From Bacillus sp. AFS037270 (GTDB taxonomy: Bacteria; Bacillota; Bacilli; Bacillales_B; DSM-18226), in the NCBI RefSeq assembly GCF_002585305.1, contig NZ_NUNF01000032.1:178512-213487 (forward strand): a DNA stretch of 34,976 nucleotides, given 5' to 3'. Position numbers and translations under genes: made by a program. Every line of letters begins with the position of its first letter. The first letter of the stretch is position 1. Positions 15,076-23,468 of the stretch are shown here, piece after piece. A model generated the notes under the pieces. It was not told the DNA's origin and ran no database searches. It was given only the letters and a program-made list of their open reading frames with translations.

Positions 15076-15837
15076 GTGTCAAATGACGAGAAAAAATCAA
15101 ATGGGGTTCAGGACAAAACAAGACGAACCTTTATGAAAAATTCAGGATTAACAGTCGGCGGTTTGATTGTTGGTGGAGCTGTCGGAAGTCTATTCGGAAT
15201 GAAACCATCCTCTAAAGCGGAGCCAGCGTCAGCCCCGGTCCAAGAGATGGCAGCTAATCCAAATGAAGCACTGATGTTTTTTAATCAAAATCAATATCAG
15301 ACAACGGCAGCCGCGGCTGAACGGATTTTTCCGAAAAATGAAACGGGACCAGGAGCAAAGGACTTAAATGTTGCGATATATATTGACCATCAGCTTGCCA
15401 GTCCATGGGGAGTTAATGCGAAGGATTACATGATGGGACCATTTAAAACACCAGATGAAAAACAAGGCGCACAATTACGGATTCTCCGTAAGGATTTATT
15501 CCTATTAGGCTTAAATGGATTAGATGAGTATAGTAATAAAAAATATAAAAAGAAATTCACTGAATTAGAAGCAAAAGAACAGGATGATATATTAGTAGAT
15601 TTTGAGAGTGGAAAGGCTGGTCTTTCTGGTGTTTCGACCACCGCTTTTTTCAAAATGCTTCGTACGTTAACCATTGAAGGTGCTTATGCAGATCCAATGT
15701 ATGGTGGCAATAAAGACATGTTAGGTTGGAAAATGCGGAAATATCCAGGCGCTCAAATGGGATATACCAAAGAAATACAAAGTGATAAATTCGTAGAAAT
15801 GACTCCACACAGTTTACATGACCATATGGGTCATTGA
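15076..15837 (+). CDS. gluconate 2-dehydrogenase subunit 3 family protein, Tat-exported
   Basis: Small gamma subunit (253 residues) of a membrane-bound gluconate/sugar dehydrogenase. The N-terminus holds a twin-arginine signal, TRRTFMKNSGLTVGGLIVGG (residues 15-34). In this family that signal carries the folded flavoprotein partner across the membrane. The body, from about residue 60 (LMFFNQNQYQTTAAAAERIFP), matches the subunit 3 domain. GTG start with GGGGGG 6 bases upstream. It follows tatC-tatA and precedes the GMC subunit by 22 bases. The latter has no signal peptide and would be exported with it. Confidence 0.9.
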   Translation: MSNDEKKSNGVQDKTRRTFMKNSGLTVGGLIVGGAVGSLFGMKPSSKAEPASAPVQEMAANPNEALMFFNQNQYQTTAAAAERIFPKNETGPGAKDLNVAIYIDHQLASPWGVNAKDYMMGPFKTPDEKQGAQLRILRKDLFLLGLNGLDEYSNKKYKKKFTELEAKEQDDILVDFESGKAGLSGVSTTAFFKMLRTLTIEGAYADPMYGGNKDMLGWKMRKYPGAQMGYTKEIQSDKFVEMTPHSLHDHMGH

Positions 15838-15859
15838 TGAAAGAAAGGAATGACGATAA

Positions 15860-17575
15860 ATGGCTACAAAACTTCCTAAAGTGCCAGTAGTAATAGTTGG
15901 CATGGGTTGGGCAGGCGGAATAATCGCCTCGGAATTAACAAAAGCTGGCGTAAAAGTTGTTGGAATTGAACGAGGAAAAGATCGAACAACAAGCGATTAT
16001 TTAATGGGACATGATGAACTCCGTTATCAGCATCGGACGGAATTGATGCAGGACTTATCAAAAGAAACGATTACTTCACGTAATAATAAAAACATGACAG
16101 CACTTCCGATGCGCAGTTACGGGACTTTTATTGTCGGAGACGGTGTTGGCGGCGCTGGCAGTCACTGGAACGGCCAAACGTATCGTTTCTTGCCATATGA
16201 TTTTGAAATTAAGACATTAACCGAAAAAAAATATGGTCCTAATAAAGTGAAGCCTGAGTATCTCATTCAAGACTGGGGTATCACGTACGACGAGATTGAA
16301 CCCTATTACGATAAATTTGAAAAAATGGCAGGTATTTCAGGTGAGACCGTTGAGAAATATGGAAAGCGGACAAACCCATATCCAACTGGTCCAATGCTTA
16401 AAACACCTATTATGAAGGAATTTGAAAAGGTAACAAAAAAACTTGGCTACAGCCCTTATGTCATTCCTTCTTCTAATCTATCAGAGTCGTATAAAAATCC
16501 TGATGGCATTCAACGTGGTGCCTGTCAATATTGCGCCTACTGTGAAAACTTCGGTTGTGAATATGGCGCAAAAGCAGATCCAGCCGTAACCGTTATCCCT
16601 GTTGCCAAACAAACTGGGAACCTTGATTTAAGAACACATTCAAATGTTATTCGGATCTTAAACGATGGGAAAAAAGCTACGGGTGTTCTTTATGTGAATA
16701 CCATCACTGGTGAAGAATTTGAGCAGCCTGCTGAAGTAGTCGTTGTAGCAAGCTACGTTTTTAATAATGTAAGATTGTTATTGAATTCGGGTCTTGGGAA
16801 GCCATATAATCCGGAAACAGGTAAAGGTGTAGTTGGTAAAAACTATTGCTATCAAGTGACGGGAGGAGCCACTACCTTATTCTTTAATGATAAAGAATTT
16901 AACTTGTATGGTGGGGCTGGAGCACTAGGAATGGAGATTCCTGATTTCTCAGGGGATAATTTTGACCATACAAATGAAAACTTCATTCATGGAGGCTGTG
17001 TTCGTGTAACTCAATATGGAAACCGTCCAATTGCGAATAATACCGTTCCAAAAGGAACTCCTGCATGGGGGGATGAATTTAAGAAACAATCAATTAAATA
17101 TGCAAACAGCACCTTCCCTGTCAAGGTACAAGCAGCCAGTATGCCGCACAAAGACAATTATCTTGATCTAGATCCTACATATAAAGACGCATATGGTATG
17201 CCTTTATTACGGATGACTTATGACTATACAGAACAAGATAAAGAAATGGTCAAATATATGGCAAAAATCACGAAAAAAATTGCCAAAGAGTTCGGCGCTG
17301 ATATTATGGAAACATCTGAAGAACAGGCGCCTTTTAACGTAAATAAAGATACCAATACGCATAATACAGGGGGAGTTATCATGGGGACAAATCCTGAAAC
17401 TTCTGCCGTTAATACGTATTTACAAATGTGGGATGCGGAAAATGTATTTGTTGCTGGTTCTTCTGCATTTCCTCATAACAGTAATTTCAATCCAACAGGT
17501 ACATTAGGTGCTCTATCTTATCGTGCAGCTGAAGGTATTTTAAAATATATTAAACAAGGTGGATTGCTCGTTTAA
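15860..17575 (+). CDS. GMC family oxidoreductase, gluconate 2-dehydrogenase-type flavoprotein subunit
   Basis: Catalytic FAD subunit (571 residues), probably oxidising a sugar or sugar acid such as gluconate in the extracytoplasmic space. The FAD motif VVIVGMGWAGG is at residues 10-20 and IERG near 37. GVGGAGSHWNG near 107 matches the GMC flavin loop. The C-terminal FPHNSNFNPTGTLGAL has the active-site His near 539 and a downstream Asn. A cysteine cluster CQYCAYCENFGC near 221 resembles the iron-sulphur region of FAD-dependent glucose and fructose dehydrogenases. There is no signal peptide, so export depends on the Tat-signal partner upstream. The exact substrate is unknown. Confidence 0.9.
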   Translation: MATKLPKVPVVIVGMGWAGGIIASELTKAGVKVVGIERGKDRTTSDYLMGHDELRYQHRTELMQDLSKETITSRNNKNMTALPMRSYGTFIVGDGVGGAGSHWNGQTYRFLPYDFEIKTLTEKKYGPNKVKPEYLIQDWGITYDEIEPYYDKFEKMAGISGETVEKYGKRTNPYPTGPMLKTPIMKEFEKVTKKLGYSPYVIPSSNLSESYKNPDGIQRGACQYCAYCENFGCEYGAKADPAVTVIPVAKQTGNLDLRTHSNVIRILNDGKKATGVLYVNTITGEEFEQPAEVVVVASYVFNNVRLLLNSGLGKPYNPETGKGVVGKNYCYQVTGGATTLFFNDKEFNLYGGAGALGMEIPDFSGDNFDHTNENFIHGGCVRVTQYGNRPIANNTVPKGTPAWGDEFKKQSIKYANSTFPVKVQAASMPHKDNYLDLDPTYKDAYGMPLLRMTYDYTEQDKEMVKYMAKITKKIAKEFGADIMETSEEQAPFNVNKDTNTHNTGGVIMGTNPETSAVNTYLQMWDAENVFVAGSSAFPHNSNFNPTGTLGALSYRAAEGILKYIKQGGLLV

Positions 17576-17590
17576 TTCATAAAAAATCAA

Positions 17591-17624
17591 TACCTGTTCC
17601 TTTAATGGGGCAGGTAATTTTTTT
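17591..17624 (+). terminator. intrinsic terminator after the GMC subunit
   Basis: TACCTGTTCC (17591-17600) pairs with GGGGCAGGTA (17607-17616), with two G-U wobbles and loop TTTAAT, then a T-run. Confidence 0.8.
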
Positions 17625-17678
17625 GTTTCGACGGATTCATATATAATTAAAACAAGTAAGTATTTTTAGGGTGGTTAT

Positions 17679-18707
17679 ATGAAACAAAAAAATCGTTTGA
17701 GAGTCACATTAAAAGATGTCGCTGAACATGCGGGTGTTTCTCGCGCAACGGCTTCGCTTATCGTGAGGAATAGTCCGAATGTTTCTGAAAAGACACGAAA
17801 AAAAGTGTTAGAATCGATGGATGAACTAGGGTATGTATACGACCGTGTTGCGGCTAATCTACGTTCAAAGCGCTCGTCCACAGTAGGTGTAATCTTTACT
17901 GATATCGCCAATACATATTTTTCTGATTTGTTAAAAGGAGTAAGTACGACGTTAGAAGCTGAAGGGTATACCGTGCTATTAGGGACTACCTTTGATTCAG
18001 AGGAAAAACAGGTTCGCCTTCTCTCCACCATGCTAGAACATCGCGTAGACGGGATTATTTTATGTCCTGTTTCAGGAAGTTCAAAGGAACCGATTGAAAA
18101 AATAATTAAGTTGGATATCCCCATTGTTCATGCTGTAAGGGAAATTGCGGATGTCGAGTGTGATTACGTCGGGATTGATTATTTAATCGGGTCACAATTG
18201 GCTGTAAATCACTTAATTAACAACGGACATCAACGTATCGCCTTTGTTGGCGGCCGCAGGGAATCCACTGCCAGGCAGCAAAGAGTAGAAGGATTAAAAC
18301 AGGCGTTTCAATCAGCGGGTATAGAAGTGGAACCTTCGATGCTCATTAGTACAGCCCCCACAAGAGATGGCGGGGCATTAGGTGTTAAGGAGCTGTTCAA
18401 ACTAGGCTCACAGCCAACGGCAATCTTTTGTTTTAATGATATAGTCGCGCTTGGGGTTATGGAAGGATTAAGGGAGTTAGATATTGTACCTGGAAAGGAT
18501 ATAGCGGTTGTTGGTTTTGATGATATACCTGAAGCTAGTATAACTAATCCACCCTTAACGACTGTATCGTCACGTGCCAATCAAATTGGTTCGAATGCTG
18601 CCAGCCTTTTACATAAGAGAATTTTGGAAATTGATCGCCCCAAGGAACATATTATTTTACATCCGGAACTAGTTATTCGAGACTCTACTTTTGAGCTTAG
18701 GCAGTAG
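17679..18707 (+). CDS. LacI family transcriptional regulator
   Basis: 342-residue sugar-responsive repressor. The N-terminal helix-turn-helix and hinge are visible (VTLKDVAEHAGVSRATASLI, then RVAANLRSKRSSTVGVIF). A periplasmic-binding-protein-like effector domain follows (DGIILCP, GHQRIAFVGGR, AIFCFNDIVALGVMEGL, VVGFDDIPEAS). AGGGTGG precedes the ATG. The carbohydrate kinase gene lies 62 bases downstream in the same direction, so it probably controls that gene and itself. It is also next to the sugar dehydrogenase cluster, which may belong to its regulon. The ligand is not known. Confidence 0.92.
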   Translation: MKQKNRLRVTLKDVAEHAGVSRATASLIVRNSPNVSEKTRKKVLESMDELGYVYDRVAANLRSKRSSTVGVIFTDIANTYFSDLLKGVSTTLEAEGYTVLLGTTFDSEEKQVRLLSTMLEHRVDGIILCPVSGSSKEPIEKIIKLDIPIVHAVREIADVECDYVGIDYLIGSQLAVNHLINNGHQRIAFVGGRRESTARQQRVEGLKQAFQSAGIEVEPSMLISTAPTRDGGALGVKELFKLGSQPTAIFCFNDIVALGVMEGLRELDIVPGKDIAVVGFDDIPEASITNPPLTTVSSRANQIGSNAASLLHKRILEIDRPKEHIILHPELVIRDSTFELRQ

Positions 18708-18769
18708 AGATTTTACATAAACGGTTCCAAACAACAGGTGTTTCTGTACATTTTTTAAGGAGGATTATT

Positions 18770-19708
18770 TTGAAAAAACAAGGAGTCATTTCACTAGGCG
18801 ATGCATTTGTCGACTATGTATCAGTCGATTCCACAAATACGAAATTCCAGCCACTGTTGGGAGGGGCAACTGTTAATGTAGCAGTGGGTACTAGCAGGCT
18901 TGGAATTCTTACCTATTATTTGTGTAAATTAGGTAAGGATAAAATCAGCACATTTGTCGAGCAAGAATTAACGAAAGAGGGCATTAATACTGATTTCTCT
19001 GTTCAAACGGCAAGTAAAAAAGTTTGTGGTGTCTATGTTCATACAAATGAAAGCGGCGAGCGTTATTTTCACTCATACATAAACGAAACACCAGATGAAG
19101 TATTAGCAGCAAATGATATTAAGAAAGAAGTTTTTGAACAGGCGAAGGTTTTTTATTTCGGTTCAGGAACTCTTTTCCACGTAAAAGCGAAAGAGGCAAC
19201 AGAAACTTCATTAATATATGCAAAGGACTGCGGTAATTTGATCGCGTTTGATACGAATATACGCTTAAAACGTTGGGAGAGTGAGGAACAATGCCGCCAA
19301 ACGATAATTTCCTTTCTTAAAAAAGCCGATCTTGTAAAAATTGCGGAGGATGAGTTATATTTTTTGACTGAAACCAATTCCTTTGAGGCCGGATTAGAAG
19401 CATTATCAGTTTGGAAAATTCCTTTCCTATTTGTTACAATGGGGGCTAAAGGTGCTTACGCTGTGATGAATGGTAACAAGGTATTCTTGCCAGCTCCGAA
19501 AGTCGAAGCGGTTGATACCACTGGTGCGGGTGATGCTTTTATGTCGGCACTTTTATACTGCTTTCACGAAAAGGGGAAGCCCACTCATCAATCCCAATTA
19601 ATAAAGTACCTTATGTTTGCCAATCATGTTGGGGCTGCAGCAACAACTATGATTGGTTCTTTGACAGCCAATTTAGATTTTTGTGAATTAAAAAAACAAC
19701 ATCTGTAG
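18770..19708 (+). CDS. PfkB family carbohydrate kinase
   Basis: 312-residue sugar kinase of the ribokinase/fructokinase superfamily. The N-terminal GDAFVDY and GGATVNVAVGTSRLG match the first PfkB signature region. VDTTGAGDAFMSALL near residues 248-262 is the second signature, with the catalytic Asp in GAGD. TTG start with a strong AAGGAGG 6 bases upstream. It follows a LacI regulator but has no transporter partner here. Fructokinase or 2-keto-3-deoxygluconate kinase are possible. The latter would fit a neighbouring gluconate-type dehydrogenase, but this is only inference. Confidence 0.88.
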   Translation: MKKQGVISLGDAFVDYVSVDSTNTKFQPLLGGATVNVAVGTSRLGILTYYLCKLGKDKISTFVEQELTKEGINTDFSVQTASKKVCGVYVHTNESGERYFHSYINETPDEVLAANDIKKEVFEQAKVFYFGSGTLFHVKAKEATETSLIYAKDCGNLIAFDTNIRLKRWESEEQCRQTIISFLKKADLVKIAEDELYFLTETNSFEAGLEALSVWKIPFLFVTMGAKGAYAVMNGNKVFLPAPKVEAVDTTGAGDAFMSALLYCFHEKGKPTHQSQLIKYLMFANHVGAAATTMIGSLTANLDFCELKKQHL

Positions 19709-19759
19709 GTACCCTTTTTCAATTCTTTATGATATTATTCTAGTATTGAAATTTTATGG

Positions 19760-19795
19760 TAGAGGTTCTAGTCCCCCTCGTTAAAAAAACTAAGA
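19760..19795 (+). promoter_or_regulatory. preQ1-I riboswitch aptamer
   Basis: AGAGGTTCTAG, then CCCCCTC and an A-rich TTAAAAAAACTAAG tail, match the preQ1-I class. The P1 stem is GAGG/CCTC, and the A-run tail folds back in the pseudoknot. It lies 61 bases before queC, the expected place. Binding of preQ1 should shut off the queuosine precursor operon. Confidence 0.9.
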
Positions 19796-19830
19796 TGAAG
19801 CAGTACTTCTATCTTGGGGTGCTGTTTTTT
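19792..19830 (+). terminator. riboswitch expression platform: alternative hairpins and terminator
   Basis: CAGTAC (19801-19806) pairs with GTGCTG (19819-19824), followed by six Ts: the terminator. The competing pairing AAGATGAAG (19792-19800) with CTTCTATCTT (19806-19815) uses the end of the aptamer and disrupts the terminator. This is a transcriptional switch. Confidence 0.75.
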
Positions 19831-19855
19831 CTATTTGAAAGGAGTTTTCCTTAGT

Positions 19856-20518
19856 ATGTTAAAGGATGAAAAAGCAGTTGTTGTATTCAGTGGCGGCCAA
19901 GACAGCACCACTTGTTTATTTTGGGCATTAAAACAATTTAAAGAAGTAGAAGTTGTTACTTTTGATTATAACCAAAGGCATTCTTTCGAAATTGAGTGTG
20001 CCAAAAATATAGCGAATGAACTTGGTGTCAGGCACCATATTTTAGATATGTCTTTATTAAACCAATTGGCACCAAACGCATTAACCCGGAATGACATCGA
20101 GGTGAAAGAGGGCGAGGATGGCGAGCTTCCTTCAACCTTCGTTCCTGGACGGAATCTTTTATTCATCTCATTTGCAGGTGTTCTGGCGAGCCAGGTTGGA
20201 GCTAAACACCTTGTAACCGGTGTGTGTGAAACGGATTTTAGTGGTTACCCAGATTGCCGTGACATTTTTATAAAATCGTTAAACGTGACCCTAAACCTGT
20301 CGATGGATAAGGAATTTGTCATTCATACTCCGTTAATGTGGCTGGATAAGGCTGAAACTTGGCAGCTTGCCGATGAACTCGATGCCTTGGATTTTGTAAG
20401 AGAAAAAACCCTAACTTGTTACAACGGAATCATTGCCGACGGCTGCGGGGAATGTCCTTCCTGTCTATTACGAAAAAAGGGCCTTGAGAAATATTTATCA
20501 ACAAGAGAGGCGTTATAA
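19856..20518 (+). CDS. queC: 7-cyano-7-deazaguanine synthase QueC
   Basis: Converts 7-carboxy-7-deazaguanine to preQ0 using ATP and ammonia, in queuosine biosynthesis. 220 residues. [18 protein letters not shown] is the PP-loop ATP site. TSRGRN-like [13 protein letters not shown] follows. The zinc-binding cysteines lie in CYNG and [15 protein letters not shown] near the C-terminus. AAAGGAG lies 11 bases before the ATG; no better in-frame start exists. First gene of queC-queD-queE behind the preQ1 riboswitch. Confidence 0.96.
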   Translation: MLKDEKAVVVFSGGQDSTTCLFWALKQFKEVEVVTFDYNQRHSFEIECAKNIANELGVRHHILDMSLLNQLAPNALTRNDIEVKEGEDGELPSTFVPGRNLLFISFAGVLASQVGAKHLVTGVCETDFSGYPDCRDIFIKSLNVTLNLSMDKEFVIHTPLMWLDKAETWQLADELDALDFVREKTLTCYNGIIADGCGECPSCLLRKKGLEKYLSTREAL

Positions 20519-20521
20519 AAA

Positions 20522-21004
20522 ATGTATGGTTTCCGCATTGTCGATAAACTTCAAAAAATTAATGAGGATATCCAGCCGAACCAATTAAAATACCATCACA
20601 AAAGGGTAATGGTCAGTAAAGAATTCACTTTTGATGCCGCACACCATTTGCATTGCTATGAAGGAAAATGCAAAAACCTCCATGGTCATACCTATAAAGT
20701 AATTTTTGGGTTAAGCGGTTTTGTAGATGAGCGAGGCCTGATGATGGATTTCGGCGATATTAAAGAAATTTGGAAAAATGAAATTGAGATCCACCTTGAT
20801 CACCGTTATCTAAATGAAACCTTACCCCCGATGAATACAACCGCTGAAAACATGGTGGTATGGATATACGAGAAAATGGCTGAGGCCTTAAAGCAAGCAG
20901 AACGACAAGAAAAATATGCAGGGGCAAGGGTAGAGTTTGTCCGTTTATTTGAGACACCAACAAGCTATGCTGAAGCAAGACGGGAGTGGATGGAAAATGA
21001 GTAA
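20522..21004 (+). CDS. queD: 6-carboxy-5,6,7,8-tetrahydropterin synthase QueD
   Basis: Makes 6-carboxytetrahydropterin from dihydroneopterin triphosphate, the first committed step to 7-deazaguanines. 160 residues of the PTPS fold. DAAHHLHCYEGKCKNLHGHTY holds the zinc-binding histidines and the catalytic cysteine of CKNLHGH. LDHRYLNE and LFETPTSYAE are the later family signatures, including the substrate-binding Glu. The N-terminus is about 10-15 residues longer than many homologues; ATG at 20522 is 4 bases after queC's stop. The tail overlaps queE by 8 bases. Confidence 0.95.
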   Translation: MYGFRIVDKLQKINEDIQPNQLKYHHKRVMVSKEFTFDAAHHLHCYEGKCKNLHGHTYKVIFGLSGFVDERGLMMDFGDIKEIWKNEIEIHLDHRYLNETLPPMNTTAENMVVWIYEKMAEALKQAERQEKYAGARVEFVRLFETPTSYAEARREWMENE

Positions 21005-21713
21005 AATTCCCGTAATGGAAGTATTCGGGCCTACCATTCAAGGTGAAGGGATGGTCATTGGACAAAAAACGATGTTTGTCAGAACCGCTGGATGCGATTA
21101 TTCTTGCAGCTGGTGTGATTCTGCATTTACATGGGATGGCTCGGGAAAAGATGATATCCGGATGATGGAAGCAGAAGAGATATGGACCGAATTAAAACAA
21201 ATTGGCGGTAATAATTTCTCTTTTGTTACTATTTCTGGAGGTAATCCTGCTCTTTTAAAAAATCTCGATACATTGATCGATATTTTGAAGGATCATCATA
21301 TTAAAATTGGGTTGGAAACTCAAGGGAGTAAGTGGCAGGATTGGTTTTATAAGATTGATGAATTAACGATTTCACCGAAACCGCCAAGCTCCAAAATGGT
21401 AACTGATTTTCAAGTATTAGATATGATTATTGATAACCTGAAAGAAAGTAATGTGAGCTTAAAAGTAGTCATCTTTGATGATCAAGATTATGAGTATGCA
21501 AGAAATATTCACCTCCGCTACCCTGGCGTTCCATTCTTTGTGCAGGTTGGGAATAATGATATCACAACCCCAGACAATAAGGAGCTCCTATTGCACCTAT
21601 TAAATCAATATGAACGCCTTATTGATAAGGTGATGCTTGACTCAGACCTTAATGATGTAAAAGTTCTACCGCAGCTGCATACGTTATTATGGGGAAATAA
21701 AAGAGGAGTTTAA
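20997..21713 (+). CDS. queE: 7-carboxy-7-deazaguanine synthase QueE (radical SAM)
   Basis: Radical SAM enzyme that rearranges carboxytetrahydropterin to 7-carboxy-7-deazaguanine. 238 residues. Starts MSKIPVMEVFGPTIQGEG, typical of QueE. The cluster motif CDYSCSWCDSAF supplies the CX3CX2C cysteines, and TISGGNPAL is the SAM-binding GGE-like segment. ATG at 20997 overlaps queD's end, with GGAGTGG 6 bases upstream, indicating translational coupling. No queF follows, unlike the queCDEF operon of B. subtilis, so preQ0 reduction must be encoded elsewhere or replaced. Confidence 0.95.
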   Translation: MSKIPVMEVFGPTIQGEGMVIGQKTMFVRTAGCDYSCSWCDSAFTWDGSGKDDIRMMEAEEIWTELKQIGGNNFSFVTISGGNPALLKNLDTLIDILKDHHIKIGLETQGSKWQDWFYKIDELTISPKPPSSKMVTDFQVLDMIIDNLKESNVSLKVVIFDDQDYEYARNIHLRYPGVPFFVQVGNNDITTPDNKELLLHLLNQYERLIDKVMLDSDLNDVKVLPQLHTLLWGNKRGV

Positions 21714-21771
21714 CCGAGGTCCGACCCACACAGCTTTTAAGCGTAAAAGTGATGGGTCAGCCCTCGTTTTT
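21714..21771 (+). terminator. intrinsic terminator after queE
   Basis: A long interrupted stem: CGAGG with CCTCG, GACCCA with TGGGTC, and CTTTT with AAAAG, ending in TTTTTATTTT. Confidence 0.85.
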
Positions 21772-21968
21772 ATTTTGCTTTATTTTTTCTATTAATTGAC
21801 ATTGTTTGTAAACAAAGAATAACCGAAATAGGAGCCAAGTATGGATGGTTAGAACCTTCTAATTTGGCAATCTCCCATGATAGTGCAGAGGCAGCCCCCA
21901 TTTTCCAAATCAAAACCGTTTTATTTTCCATTTGCTTTTTTAATTGCTACTTTGATTTCATTGAACAT
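21770..21968 (-). pseudogene. remnant of a FUSC/aromatic acid exporter family gene
   Basis: On the minus strand, ATG at 21968 opens MFNEIKVAIKKANGK and hits a stop. A one-base shift then gives ENKTVLIWKMGAASALSWEIAKL (two pieces joined) and EGSNHPYLAPISVILCLQT, ending in a TAA at 21770. This matches the start of FUSC/DUF939-type membrane proteins, which usually run several hundred residues. Only about 60 codons remain, frameshifted and truncated beside the queE terminator. The rest of the 21719-22126 gap, especially 21969-22126, shows only AT-rich DNA with no gene that I can see. Confidence 0.6.
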
Positions 21969-22126
21969 CCTCTTATTTAAATCTAAGTATGTACCACAAG
22001 AATAGTTTTACCGAGGTAGATATTATTATTCGATATCAGATTAACAACAAGGTTTCCTACTATTAGCTATTTTTGTTACTATTAAATTTGAAAATACATA
22101 TTGAAAAAATACTTAAAAGGTGACTT

Positions 22127-23251
22127 ATGAAAAAAATTATAGTAATAGGTGCGGGAATTCTGGGAGCATCAACAGCTTATCATCTTGCCAAGTATGGCGC
22201 AGAAGTTGTTTTAATAGACCGGCATGACCCGGGCCAAGCCACCGATGCGGCAGCGGGAATTGTTTGTCCATGGCTCTCACAACGGAGGAATAAAGCCTGG
22301 TATCAGATGGCAAAAGGTGGAGCCCGCTATTATCCCGAGTTAGTTGCTCAATTAGAAGCAGATGGAGAAACAAAAACAGGTTATAAGCGTGTCGGCGCAA
22401 TTAGTCTTCATACTGATCCTGAAAAACTTGAAAAAATGGCTGAGCGAGCAAGAAAACGGCGGGAGGATGCGCCTGAAATTGGCGAAATTACCATTTTGAG
22501 TCCTTCTGAAACAAAGAGTTTATTCCCGCCGTTATCGGAAGAATATGGATCTGTATTTGTAAGCGGGGGGGCCCGCGTTGATGGCAGAGCGATCCGTGAC
22601 GCCTTGATGAGTGCTGCACAAAAAAATGGAACTACATTTATTAAAGGAAACGCTGCTATTGTTTGTGAGGGAAATCGGATTGTTGGGGTTAACATGGAGG
22701 GCACCTTTTTGCCTGCCGACCAGGTAATTGTAACTGGAGGGGCTTGGTCTAAAGAGCTGTTACAGCCGTTAGGGGTTGAGTTTTTAGTGAAGCCGCAAAA
22801 GGCACAAATCATTCATCTTGAATTGCCAAACGAGGATACTGGTTTATGGCCAGTGGTAATGCCGGTTACAAATCAATATCTCCTTACTTTTGAGGATGGA
22901 CGTGTCGTCGTGGGTTCCACCCATGAAAATGAGGCTGGCTTTGATAACCGCGTAACCGCAGGCGGCATACATGAGATTTTGAATAAAGCTTTGGAAGTGG
23001 CACCAGGCCTTTTAGATGGTACTTATGTTGAAACGCGAGTAGGGTTCCGCCCTTTTACGCCAGGCTTTTTGCCTGTGGTAGGGGCATTGCCTGATTTCGA
23101 AGGGATCTATGTCGCAAACGGACTAGGTGCCTCGGGGCTTACGAGCGGTCCGTACATCGGAGCTGAGTTAGCTAAGCATGTCTTAGGGAAGCCAACAGAA
23201 TTAGATTTTAGTCTTTATGATGTGGCGGGTGCGATTGGAAAATCAGAGTAA
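22127..23251 (+). CDS. FAD-dependent oxidoreductase, DAO family (D-amino acid dehydrogenase/glycine oxidase-like)
   Basis: 374-residue soluble flavoprotein. The N-terminal KKIIVIGAGILGASTAYHLA is the FAD dinucleotide-binding motif, followed by VVLIDRHDPGQATDAAAGIV. The C-terminal RVGFRPFTPGFLPVVGALP and YVANGLGASGLTSGPYIG are typical of the DAO superfamily (DadA, glycine oxidase ThiO, sarcosine oxidase). AAAAGGTGA precedes the ATG. It is monocistronic by appearance and not near thiamine genes, so ThiO is unlikely. A D-amino acid or N-methyl amino acid substrate is plausible but not shown. Confidence 0.85.
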   Translation: MKKIIVIGAGILGASTAYHLAKYGAEVVLIDRHDPGQATDAAAGIVCPWLSQRRNKAWYQMAKGGARYYPELVAQLEADGETKTGYKRVGAISLHTDPEKLEKMAERARKRREDAPEIGEITILSPSETKSLFPPLSEEYGSVFVSGGARVDGRAIRDALMSAAQKNGTTFIKGNAAIVCEGNRIVGVNMEGTFLPADQVIVTGGAWSKELLQPLGVEFLVKPQKAQIIHLELPNEDTGLWPVVMPVTNQYLLTFEDGRVVVGSTHENEAGFDNRVTAGGIHEILNKALEVAPGLLDGTYVETRVGFRPFTPGFLPVVGALPDFEGIYVANGLGASGLTSGPYIGAELAKHVLGKPTELDFSLYDVAGAIGKSE

Positions 23252-23275
23252 TTCGTGGCTAGTGTGTTTCACCAT

Positions 23276-23374
23276 GCGGACAAAAAAGATGGGGAATCAG
23301 AGGTCTTGTCCTCAAGAAGGTTTCAAGCGGACAAGAAGGTGTAGAACGAGAGACAATTTGTCCTCAATAAAAGG
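23276..23374. repeat. two tandem copies of an imperfect GCGGACAA...TTGTCCTCAA repeat
   Basis: Unit 1 (23276-23320) and unit 2 (23327-23374) both start GCGGACAA, end TTGTCCTCAA then (G)AAGG/AAAAGG, and are offset by 51 bp. Within each, GGACAA pairs with TTGTCC to form a hairpin. It is probably a small dispersed repeat of Bacillaceae. No coding potential is seen in the 217-bp gap. Confidence 0.55.
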
Positions 23375-23468
23375 TCAATAAGGAAATCTTTTAAAATAAG
23401 AGTAATCTTCCCACATGCTATTGAAATAATAGGAAAAACTAGAGATAAAAAATACCGGAGTGTAATGA

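Noticed and set aside
20024..20036. GGTGTCAGGCACC inside queC, one mismatch from the inverse of the motif at 10182-10194
   Set aside because: It encodes conserved-looking residues of QueC (LGVRHH), so it is probably chance rather than an inserted repeat.
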